From Phycisphaerales bacterium UBA1910 (lineage in GTDB: Bacteria; Planctomycetota; Phycisphaerae; Phycisphaerales; UBA1924), in the NCBI GenBank assembly GCA_002337545.1, contig DDGE01000003.1, forward strand, positions 3,351 through 11,309: a DNA stretch of 7,959 nucleotides. The letters run 5' to 3'. Made by a program: the position numbers and the translations under genes. Positions 1 to 5,594 of this stretch are shown here, one piece after another. Within the stretch, counting starts at the first letter, position 1. Each line of letters opens with the position of its first letter. Below the pieces are notes generated by a model, which saw nothing but the letters and a program-made list of their open reading frames with translations, had not been told where the DNA came from and did not search any database.

Positions 1-36
1 GGGTCGGATCAAAGCAGGGCACCGGGCGTCTGCGTG

Positions 37-468
37 CTAGCTGAGGCGGGTGATGAGGCCGTCAATAGAAGCTTGCCATTCTTTGAAGTATTCGGATTCT
101 TGCCAGAGTTCGCGGATTTCTGATTGTTCGTCGTTGCGGACTTTCAGGAGTGCCTGCTTGGCGCGGTCGAGCATTTCGGGGTCGGGGCGGTTGCCGTTGA
201 GGGATGCGAGCCATTTCTCGAGTTCTTCGGGTGGATCGCTTGGTGGGTTGCTCTGGGCCGCTGCGAGGCACTCGGCGGCGGCGATGGCTTCCTCACCCTC
301 GGGTGCGTCGATGTAGAGGTCGGACTTCAGGAGCTTGTCTATGGCGGACATGGGGTAGGCGAAGGGGCTCTTCACTTTGCCGAGGAGTGACTTCTTTGCG
401 GTTTTGAGTCCCCAGATCCAATCGCCTGCGGTGTCGTTCTCGAAGCTGTTGTGTCCCCATGCGCCCAT
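37..468 (-). CDS. DUF4259 family protein
   Basis: A 143-residue soluble protein of unknown function. The N-terminus (MGAWG, then F-x-ND, then DW within the first 17 residues) matches what I recall as the signature of DUF4259 proteins, which typically open with MGAWG and an F-x-ND motif. Residues 55-75 are Ala/Glu-rich and helical, 75-82 form a Pro/Ser-rich link, and 84-141 look like further helices (including LWQESEYFKEW). No signal peptide or membrane segment is visible. The ATG is supported by an AAGGAG ribosome binding site at 481-476, seven bases upstream. The stop is TAG at 39-37. It lies 62 bases downstream of the DUF6768-like gene on the same strand, so it may be the last gene of the sigma operon or have its own promoter in that gap. 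Nothing in it points to a biochemical activity. The gene call is firm; the family name is from memory of the motif. Confidence 0.85.
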   Translation of the reverse strand: MGAWGHNSFENDTAGDWIWGLKTAKKSLLGKVKSPFAYPMSAIDKLLKSDLYIDAPEGEEAIAAAECLAAAQSNPPSDPPEELEKWLASLNGNRPDPEMLDRAKQALLKVRNDEQSEIRELWQESEYFKEWQASIDGLITRLS

Positions 469-515
469 GTGTGGTCTCCTTCATCTATCCATTCTTCGTT
501 GCGATGTGTCTGGGT

Positions 516-529
516 CATCGTACACGATG
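516..529. repeat. Short inverted repeat between DUF6768-like and DUF4259 genes
   Basis: CATCGT (516-521) and ACGATG (524-529) are perfect inverted copies separated by two bases. They sit immediately beyond the TAA stop (533-531) of the DUF6768-like gene and about 48 bases before the DUF4259 start. No T-tract follows on either strand, so this is not an intrinsic terminator. It could be an operator or an mRNA end-stabilising hairpin, or chance. The rest of the 62-base gap holds only the DUF4259 ribosome binding site. Confidence 0.3.
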
Positions 530-530
530 C

Positions 531-914
531 TTATGGGCTTTGTCCGAGGCGTTCGAGGAGCTTGGCGGTGAGGAGTTCGACGCGTTTGACCTCGCGGGTG
601 ACGGCGATGCGCTGCATTTCCATCCAGAACCACATCTTGAGCATTGCGACGGCGAGCATGCATGCGCTGAACCCGAATCCCCACGCGAGCAGGTGCTTGG
701 TCTCGGTTGCGTTGAAGAAGCGGACGGCGCACCATATGGAGAGCCCGAAGAAGGCGAATGTGTAGATGAACGCGAGCGTCGTGAGGAAGCGGTTGCGGGT
801 TCGGAAGGTTGCGAGCATGAGCTGGTCGGCGCGGAGCCCGTCTTCGGGTTCGCCGATGAGTGCGCGATCGGTGGGGGAGAGCGCGTCACGGATTTGTTTG
901 TCGAGGTTGTCCAT
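531..914 (-). CDS. DUF6768-like two-TM membrane protein paired with ECF sigma factor
   Basis: A 127-residue protein. The N-terminal third (1-42) is soluble and opens with MDNLDKQIRDALSP; it includes the ATFRTRNRF segment that precedes the first membrane helix. TM1 is about 43-66 and TM2 about 75-97, separated by a short polar loop. The C-terminal tail (98-127) is amphipathic and charged (MEMQRIAVTREVKRVELL). Both ends should face the cytoplasm, given the short loop and the basic residues beside the helices. The order LDKQIRDAL, FR-x-RNRFLT, K-x-W-x-W-MEM and REVKRVELL fits my recollection of DUF6768 proteins, which are of unknown function. The ATG at 914 lies two bases after the sigma stop, with an AAAGGA site (927-922) inside the end of the sigma gene, so translation is probably coupled. 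The frame stays open upstream to another ATG at 1031, but that would overlap the sigma gene by over 100 bases and lacks this site. It lacks the HxxxCxxC motif of zinc anti-sigma factors; its two cysteines are in the TM helices. A role as anti-sigma or sensor is inferred from context only. Confidence 0.88.
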   Translation of the reverse strand: MDNLDKQIRDALSPTDRALIGEPEDGLRADQLMLATFRTRNRFLTTLAFIYTFAFFGLSIWCAVRFFNATETKHLLAWGFGFSACMLAVAMLKMWFWMEMQRIAVTREVKRVELLTAKLLERLGQSP

Positions 915-916
915 GG

Positions 917-1456
917 TTATGTCCTTTCGGGGTCGAGTTGTTCGCGGAGAATGGATTTGGCTTTGCGGAGTCGTGATTTGGCGGTGCCGACGGGTATGAC
1001 GAGCGCGGCGGATGCCTGCTCGATGGTGCACCGGTCCATGTGGATCAGGATGACAATGTCGCGGAGCTTGGGCTCAAGTGTGAGTATCGCTTTGCGCAGC
1101 TCGTGGGCATTGGTGGTCTCCTGTGTGTTTGCGTTGGGTGCTTGTCGATGACTTGCGGCGTTTTCGCGTTGTTGGATCTGGGCTTTGATCCAGTCTCGGG
1201 CGTGGTTGGCGAGGATCGATGTTGCCCAAGCGTGGAAGCGGGCTGGGTCGCGGAGTTTGCGGATGTTTCGTGCGATGCCGAGCCAAGTTTCCTGGGATAT
1301 ATCTGAAGCGGCGTCGTGATTCTGGGTGAGCGCGTGGGCGCGGCGGATGAGGGTTGGGTGGTAGTGGCTGACGAGATGAGGGAGCGCTTTGGGGTTTCCC
1401 GATTGGGCCTCGAGCACGAGTAGTTCGATCTCGATGGCTTTGGTGTTGGTGGTCAT
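917..1456 (-). CDS. ECF-type RNA polymerase sigma factor (sigma-70 family)
   Basis: A 179-residue sigma factor that would direct core RNA polymerase to a specific promoter set. Sigma region 2 spans about residues 13-94: the DAASDISQETWLGIAR segment (48-63) corresponds to the conserved D-x-x-QE-T-F core-binding helix, and FHAWATSILANHARDWIK (74-91) to the -10 recognition helix. A polar Gln/Asn/Thr linker covers about 94-116. Region 4 spans about 118-175, with a helix-turn-helix at TIEQASAALVIPVGTAKSRLRKAK. There is no C-terminal extension, so this is a minimal ECF protein. The start is forced: an in-frame TGA lies just upstream and there is no nearby internal Met. The GAGGA upstream is only one base from the ATG, which is too close for a normal ribosome binding site, so the transcript may be leaderless or poorly initiated. 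It begins about 50 bases beyond the pckA terminator, so it is probably a separate transcript, shared with the DUF6768-like gene two bases downstream. Confidence 0.92.
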   Translation of the reverse strand: MTTNTKAIEIELLVLEAQSGNPKALPHLVSHYHPTLIRRAHALTQNHDAASDISQETWLGIARNIRKLRDPARFHAWATSILANHARDWIKAQIQQRENAASHRQAPNANTQETTNAHELRKAILTLEPKLRDIVILIHMDRCTIEQASAALVIPVGTAKSRLRKAKSILREQLDPERT

Positions 1457-1506
1457 GTCCTCACTATGGTCTCAGAAGAGTGGGTGTTGGATTTTGGTTT
1501 GCGCAG

Positions 1507-1535
1507 AAAAAAAGCCGCGGCATGGGCTCGCGGCT
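1507..1535 (-). terminator. Intrinsic terminator of pckA
   Basis: On the minus strand AGCCGCG (1535-1529) and CGCGGCT (1519-1513) form a perfect 7-bp GC-rich stem around a 9-base loop, followed directly by a run of seven T (1513-1507, the first T closing the stem). It lies 24 bases after the pckA stop and before the sigma gene, so it separates the two transcription units. Confidence 0.88.
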
Positions 1536-1558
1536 CTGAATCGTGGTTTTTCGGACGA

Positions 1559-3154
1559 TTACGACTTTGGTCCGCCGGAGCGGATGGCGTCGGGGAGGTC
1601 GTATTTGGCGTCGTTCTCGCGGAAGAGTTTGGCGAGTTTGGCGCACTGTGCGTCGTAGGCGTCCTTGTCGGTCCAGATGTTGCGTGGGTTGAGGATCTCA
1701 TCTGGTACGCCGGGGACGCTGGTTGGCATGTGTAGGCCGAAGACGGGGTGCTCGATGGTTTCTCGATTTTCGAGGACGCCGTCGAGGATGGCTGAGACCA
1801 TGGCGCGAGTGTATGAGAGCGAGAAGCGTTGGCCGCCTTCGCCTGCTGGTCCTCCGGACCAACCGGTGTTGAGGAGCCATACATCGGCGTTGTGCTCCTT
1901 GATTCGATCGGAGAGCATCTGGGCGTACTCGGCGGGTCGTCGGGGCATGAATGGGCCGCCGAAGCAGGGTGAGAAGTTTGGCTGTGGCTCGGTGACGCCT
2001 GCCTCTGTGCCTGCGATTTTGGATGTGTAGCCGTTGATGAAGTAGTACATCGCCTGCTCAGGTGTGAGCTTGGAGACGGGTGGGAGTACACCGAAGGCGT
2101 CAGCGGTGAGGAAGAGCACATTGCTTGGGTGTGTGCCGACGGAGGGGATCTGTGCACCGGGGATGAAGTCTACTGGGTAGGTTACGCGTGTGTTTTGTGT
2201 GATTGATGTGTCGTCGTAGTCCGGGACGCGGGTCTCGGGGTTGACGATGGTGTTTTCGAGTACGGAGCCGAAGCGGATGGCGTCCCAGATCTGGGGCTCT
2301 TTCTCGCGTGTGAGTCCGATGACTTTGGCGTAGCAGCCACCCTCGAAGTTGAAGATGCCTGAGGGCCCCCAGCCGTGCTCGTCGTCACCGATGAGCGCGC
2401 GGTTTTCGTCCGCGGAGAGTGTGGTCTTCCCGGTGCCCGAGAGGCCGAAGAAGAGTGCGACATTGTTTGAGTTGCCCTTGGCGATGTTTGCGGAGCAGTG
2501 CATGGGGAATACGCCGGCATCTGGCATGTCGTAGTTCATGGCGTAGAAGAGGCCCTTCTTCATTTCGCCTGCGTACTCGGTGCCGAGGATGATGACGGTT
2601 TTGCGCTCGAGCGACTGTGCGATGTATGTTTCGCCGTTGTGGCCGAGTGCTTCCTGCTCTTCCTTCGTGAGTTTGTGGCAGCCCGCATTGATGACGGTCC
2701 AGTCGTGGTTCCACGAGCCGTCGCCGGCGTCGGACTTTGATCCCGGTTTGATGAAGAGCGTTTGTGCGAAGAGGGAGTGCCACGCGAGCGTGGTGACGAC
2801 CTTGACGCCAAGGCGGTGGTTGATGTCTGCGCCTGTGAAGCCCTCGAAGACAAAGACATCGTCCTGTGCGTTGATGTACTTGGTCGCGATTTCGAGAGCG
2901 GTGTCGAACTGTGCTTCGGTGATGGGCTGGTTGACCTTGCCCCAGTCGATGTTCTCGCGTGAGTCGGGGTGCTCGACGAGGAACTTGTCCTTGGGTGAGC
3001 GTCCGGAGCGTTCGCCGGTGTTGACGACGACGCAGCCGTTTGCGGCGAGTTGTCCTTCGCCACGCTTGATGACGAACTCCATGAGCTCAGCCGGGCAGCA
3101 GTTTGTGTGCGTGTGTTCGGGTGCTAGATTGAGTTGATCGGTGACGGTGCTCAT
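1559..3154 (-). CDS. pckA: Phosphoenolpyruvate carboxykinase (ATP)
   Basis: A 531-residue cytosolic enzyme that converts oxaloacetate and ATP to phosphoenolpyruvate, CO2 and ADP, the first committed step of gluconeogenesis (EC 4.1.1.49). The length is close to the roughly 540 residues of the E. coli enzyme. Visible motifs include ERSGRSPKDKF (about 48-58, substrate-binding Arg), the MKKG lysine pair near 198-200 and the MHCSAN histidine near 219 (metal ligands in the family), the P-loop GLSGTGKTTLS (237-247), the kinase-2 motif IGDDEHGW (255-262), and the GYTSKIAGTE region (375-384). All expected catalytic residues appear present. The ATG at 3154 is chosen because GAGGAG (3169-3164) lies nine bases upstream and family homology begins soon after. 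The frame is open for 28 more codons upstream, but that part is Arg-rich and overlaps the leader hairpin. An intrinsic terminator follows. It is divergent from tRNA-His. Nothing unusual appears in the protein itself. Confidence 0.98.
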   Translation of the reverse strand: MSTVTDQLNLAPEHTHTNCCPAELMEFVIKRGEGQLAANGCVVVNTGERSGRSPKDKFLVEHPDSRENIDWGKVNQPITEAQFDTALEIATKYINAQDDVFVFEGFTGADINHRLGVKVVTTLAWHSLFAQTLFIKPGSKSDAGDGSWNHDWTVINAGCHKLTKEEQEALGHNGETYIAQSLERKTVIILGTEYAGEMKKGLFYAMNYDMPDAGVFPMHCSANIAKGNSNNVALFFGLSGTGKTTLSADENRALIGDDEHGWGPSGIFNFEGGCYAKVIGLTREKEPQIWDAIRFGSVLENTIVNPETRVPDYDDTSITQNTRVTYPVDFIPGAQIPSVGTHPSNVLFLTADAFGVLPPVSKLTPEQAMYYFINGYTSKIAGTEAGVTEPQPNFSPCFGGPFMPRRPAEYAQMLSDRIKEHNADVWLLNTGWSGGPAGEGGQRFSLSYTRAMVSAILDGVLENRETIEHPVFGLHMPTSVPGVPDEILNPRNIWTDKDAYDAQCAKLAKLFRENDAKYDLPDAIRSGGPKS

Positions 3155-3163
3155 GTGAAACGG

Positions 3164-3169
3164 CTCCTC
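3164..3169 (-). promoter_or_regulatory. Ribosome binding site of pckA
   Basis: On the minus strand GAGGAG, extended to AAAGAGGAG, lies nine bases before the ATG at 3154. It selects this start over the upstream ATG in the same frame at 3238, which sits inside the leader hairpin. Confidence 0.75.
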
Positions 3170-3213
3170 TTTCGCGTCCCGGGTCCGTCGTGGTGGCGCG
3201 ATGGATCTGTGCT

Positions 3214-3255
3214 GGGAAAACCTGCGTGAATGCCACAAGGACGCGGGTTTTTCCC
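3214..3255 (-). promoter_or_regulatory. Terminator-like hairpin in the pckA leader
   Basis: Two arms, 3214-3227 and 3241-3255, are inverted copies of about 14 bases with one G-T pair and one bulged base, around a 13-base loop (3228-3240). Read on the minus strand, a CCCGCGT/ACGCAGG stem is followed by TTTTCCC, and the long form also pairs the A-run of the first arm with that T-run. Read on the plus strand, CCTGCGT/ACGCGGG is followed by TTTTT. The hairpin ends about 60 bases before the pckA start, so it could be an attenuator or mRNA-stability element in the leader. It could instead be a terminator that stops transcription from either side in the divergent gap. Its structure is directly visible; its function is inferred. 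Confidence 0.55.
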
Positions 3256-3320
3256 GATGAGACAGGTGGGAATCGTAGACCGGGGGGAGTGAAATGTTGA
3301 CAATTCTGGGTGCACTGGCG

Positions 3321-3350
3321 CAGACATTGAGCGTGGTTCGGTGCTATATT
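3321..3350 (+). promoter_or_regulatory. Probable promoter of tRNA-His
   Basis: The -10 candidate TATATT (3345-3350) matches TATAAT at five of six bases and is preceded by TG at 3342-3343, giving an extended -10. The best -35 candidate is CAGACA (3321-3326), four of six matches with an 18-base spacer. Transcription would start near 3357, leaving a leader of about 57 bases before the tRNA. A perfect TTGACA at 3297-3302 lies too far upstream to pair with this -10. Confidence 0.5.
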
Positions 3351-3387
3351 TTTGTCTGGGCATCTGCGAAAGTATTTGCCGAACTCT

Positions 3388-3401
3388 TCGCACGCGTGCG
3401 A
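3388..3401. repeat. 14-bp perfect palindrome in the tRNA-His leader
   Basis: TCGCACGCGTGCGA is its own reverse complement. It falls between the proposed tRNA promoter and the tRNA 5' end, ending 12 bases before G-1. As RNA it could form only a tight hairpin; as DNA it could be a protein site. In GC-rich sequence, chance cannot be excluded. Confidence 0.5.
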
Positions 3402-3413
3402 GGCGAACAAGTT

Positions 3414-3487
3414 GGTGGCCGTAGTTCAGTTGGTAGAGCACCTGGTTGTGGTCCAGGACGTCGCGGGTTCGAGTCCCGTCGGTCACC
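3414..3487 (+). tRNA. tRNA-His (anticodon GTG)
   Basis: A complete cloverleaf can be folded by eye. The acceptor stem is GTGGCCG (3415-3421) with CGGTCAC (3480-3486), containing one G-T pair. The D stem is GTTC/GAGC. The anticodon stem is CCTGG/CCAGG around the loop TTGTGGT, with anticodon GTG at 3448-3450. The T stem is GCGGG/CCCGT with the TTCGAGT loop. The extra G at 3414 can pair with the discriminator C at 3487, the hallmark of histidine tRNA recognised by histidyl-tRNA synthetase. The 3' CCA is not encoded, since CTT follows the discriminator, so it must be added after transcription. A terminator begins about nine bases downstream. Confidence 0.97.
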
Positions 3488-3495
3488 CTTCGATG

Positions 3496-3524
3496 AAAAA
3501 CGACCCTTGTGTGGGTCGTTTTTT
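3496..3524. terminator. Bidirectional intrinsic terminator between tRNA-His and the hybrid kinase gene
   Basis: CGACCC (3501-3506) and GGGTCG (3513-3518) form a 6-bp stem around the loop TTGTGT. Five A (3496-3500) lie on the left and six T (3519-3524) on the right, so each strand reads as a stem followed by a U-tract. It lies just past the tRNA on the plus strand and 31 bases past the kinase stop on the minus strand, and can end both convergent transcripts. Confidence 0.9.
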
Positions 3525-3554
3525 CATGCGCATTTCGCTCTGGCTGGTGATGCA

Positions 3555-5477
3555 TCATGCGGCCCGCTTTGCGTGTGACTGATCATTCGTGCTGTCCGAT
3601 TCCTGCGTGAGCATGGTCTGGCACATCTGGATCAGTGCGGAACGATTGACCGGTTTTGATAGGTATTCGTTGCATCCTGCGTTGATGCACTGCTCGCGAT
3701 CCCCGTCGAGGGCGTGTGCCGTGATCGCGATGATGGGTGCCTGGAATCCGGCTTGGCGGAGCTGCATGGTTGCGTTGTACCCGTCGAGTACGGGCATCTG
3801 CATGTCCATGAGGATGAGCTCGTACGGATCGGATTCTGCCGATGCGGCGTTGACGCGCTGTATGGCTTGTTGTCCGTCGTATGCGAAGTCGACGCGAGCG
3901 CCTGTTCGCTTGAGGAAGTGCTGGAGGAGTACGCGGTTGTCCTTGGCATCGTCGACGACGAGCATCCGTGTTGCCTCGAGTGCGTTTGTCGGGCTGCCTT
4001 GGTTGGCATCCGGTTGCGGCTGCGCTTCTGGCTTGGCTTGTTTCGGGGTTCGGATGCGCAGTGTAAAGGTTGAGCCCTCGTTTGGCGTTGATTTGACCTC
4101 GATGTCGCCGTTGAGCGCCTGTGCGAGGTCCTTGGCGAAGGAGAGCCCGAGCCCGGAGCCACCGAACTCGCGTGTGAGCGTGTTCTGTGCCTGGTGGAAT
4201 GCATCGAAGATGTACTTTTTCTGATCGGGCTGAATCCCGATGCCGGTGTCGGTGATTGCGATGATGGATTCATCATGCTTGTCGTGGTGTTCGACGCGGG
4301 CGTGGATTTCGATGTGCCCCTTGGCGGTGAACTTGACGGCGTTGTCGATGAGTTTTTCAACGATCTGTGCGAGTCGTTTCGGCTCTGTGATGATCTCGGC
4401 ATCGCACGAATCGTCAATGTTTGTGCGGAGTTCGAGCCCGCTTGCGATCGTTTCTGTTTGTGCGCGTTGGATGCAAGGCGCGAGGATATCTGCCATGCGA
4501 GCGCTGGTGGGGTGGACGCGGAGCTGGCCGGACTCGATCGCGGACATGTCGAGCATGGTTCCGATGAGTTTCTCGAGATGGCGAGCGGATTCGTGTATTG
4601 AGTTGGAGAGACGCTCGCGTTCGGGTGTGCTCAGCGTTTCGTCGTTGAGCAGTTCCGCGAAACCGAGGATCGCGTTCATTGGTGTGCGGAACTCGTGCCC
4701 CATGTTGGTGAGCAGTCTCCAGCGTACCGAGATGGCTTTGCGTTCGCGTCGGTTGGAGAGATCGAGTTCGCGGAGCTGGCGCCGGACGATGAGGATTGTC
4801 GGCTCGATGATGAAGAGGACCATGGCGCCGAGGAGCGATGCGAGCATGAAGAGCCCGATGCGTGCTTTGCTGATGGACTCGCTGATCTCCATTCTCGATC
4901 GTTGTTCGTAGAGCGAGACGATGGTGTCCATACGGGGGAGGAAGAGGTCCTGTGCATCGCGGATCTCTTCCATTGTGGCTTTGATGCGAGACTTGTTCAG
5001 GTCGTTGACATAGGGCGCTGTGCGGATGGAGTTGAGCGAGAGCTTCTCCATATCCTTCGAGGCGATGGCGAGCCGGTTGTATGGGAGGACGATCGAGCTG
5101 ACCTGATCCCGCTCGCTGAGGGTGGCGTCTGGGAAGAAGTCTGCGGGGGCGCGATCGCCGTAGAGCGCTTCGTAGTTCTGAACGAGCTTCGATCGTGTAT
5201 CGACGAGATTGTCGTGCAGTCCGTCGAGTTCATTCCATTTGCCGGTTTCGACGGCCACATGAATTTCGTAGGCGATTGATCGGATGCGCTGCGAGAGCAT
5301 GCGCATGCGGCCGGATTCATTAATCTTGGTCGCGGAACCGTGATCGAGCACCGCGGTGATGCGATGAACCATGAAGAAGTTGATGACCATAATGATCGCG
5401 ACACTCACGAGCGTGAGCTTGCGGAAGCGTGAGATGCTGCGTCTCACGCGTTGGCTGTCGGATTGGTCTTGTCTCAT
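3555..5477 (-). CDS. Membrane hybrid histidine kinase with PilJ/NarX-like sensor and C-terminal receiver
   Basis: A 640-residue inner-membrane sensor kinase. TM1 is about 21-37. The extracytoplasmic region (about 38-205) is helical and contains INESGRMRMLSQR (52-64), the signature I recognise from the PilJ/NarX-type N-terminal sensor domain. TM2 is about 206-226. HisKA carries the phospho-acceptor His261 in GHEFRTPMNAILGF. The ATPase domain shows the N box (LIDNAVKFT, Asn379), G1 (DTGIGI, 410-415), F box (IFDAFHQ) and G2 (GGSGLGLS). A Gln/Pro linker (480-498) leads to a canonical receiver at about 504-625, with the acidic pair Asp509-Asp510, phospho-acceptor Asp558 in LILMDMQMP, Thr586 and Lys608. 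No Hpt domain is fused. The ATG at 5477 is chosen for the position of TM1, though its ribosome binding site is weak. An in-frame GTG at 5537 would add 20 residues and has no better site. It follows the PilZ-type gene on the same strand by 117 bases, probably in one operon, and ends at the bidirectional terminator. The ligand is unknown; nitrate sensing by analogy to NarX is not supported. Confidence 0.93.
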   Translation of the reverse strand: MRQDQSDSQRVRRSISRFRKLTLVSVAIIMVINFFMVHRITAVLDHGSATKINESGRMRMLSQRIRSIAYEIHVAVETGKWNELDGLHDNLVDTRSKLVQNYEALYGDRAPADFFPDATLSERDQVSSIVLPYNRLAIASKDMEKLSLNSIRTAPYVNDLNKSRIKATMEEIRDAQDLFLPRMDTIVSLYEQRSRMEISESISKARIGLFMLASLLGAMVLFIIEPTILIVRRQLRELDLSNRRERKAISVRWRLLTNMGHEFRTPMNAILGFAELLNDETLSTPERERLSNSIHESARHLEKLIGTMLDMSAIESGQLRVHPTSARMADILAPCIQRAQTETIASGLELRTNIDDSCDAEIITEPKRLAQIVEKLIDNAVKFTAKGHIEIHARVEHHDKHDESIIAITDTGIGIQPDQKKYIFDAFHQAQNTLTREFGGSGLGLSFAKDLAQALNGDIEVKSTPNEGSTFTLRIRTPKQAKPEAQPQPDANQGSPTNALEATRMLVVDDAKDNRVLLQHFLKRTGARVDFAYDGQQAIQRVNAASAESDPYELILMDMQMPVLDGYNATMQLRQAGFQAPIIAITAHALDGDREQCINAGCNEYLSKPVNRSALIQMCQTMLTQESDSTNDQSHAKRAA

Positions 5478-5594
5478 CGTGTGTCCGTGTGATGTGTCGT
5501 TTGTGCAGATATCGGCCCGAAATCGTCGGCGGTACACGGCGATGCGAGAAACTCGCTGAGTGGCGGTGAGGATGAGTGGTTATCGGGTTCTCGC

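Noticed and set aside
915..1031. Upstream start for the DUF6768-like gene at 1031
   Set aside because: It would overlap the sigma region 4 coding sequence and adds only an Arg/Thr-rich stretch; the 914 start has a ribosome binding site and matches the family's N-terminus.
459..1151. A 230-codon open frame on the plus strand across the DUF6768-like and sigma genes
   Set aside because: It is antisense to two well-supported genes, rich in Glu, Gly and Ser without recognisable motifs, and has no ribosome binding site. It is a composition shadow.
1453..2157. A 234-codon Ser/Pro/Thr-rich open frame on the minus strand inside pckA
   Set aside because: It is out of frame with the certain pckA reading frame, has low-complexity composition, and runs through the pckA terminator.
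3155..3238. N-terminal extension of pckA by 28 codons
   Set aside because: The extension is Arg-rich, unlike the family, and overlaps the leader hairpin; the strong ribosome binding site at 3169-3164 supports the 3154 start.
3548..3557. 10-bp palindrome TGATGCATCA at the end of the kinase gene
   Set aside because: It is short, mostly coding and overlaps the stop codon, so it is readily explained by chance.
3632..4417. A 261-codon Ser/Thr-rich minus-strand frame inside the hybrid kinase gene
   Set aside because: The kinase frame carries every expected motif through this region; the alternative is low complexity with no domain.
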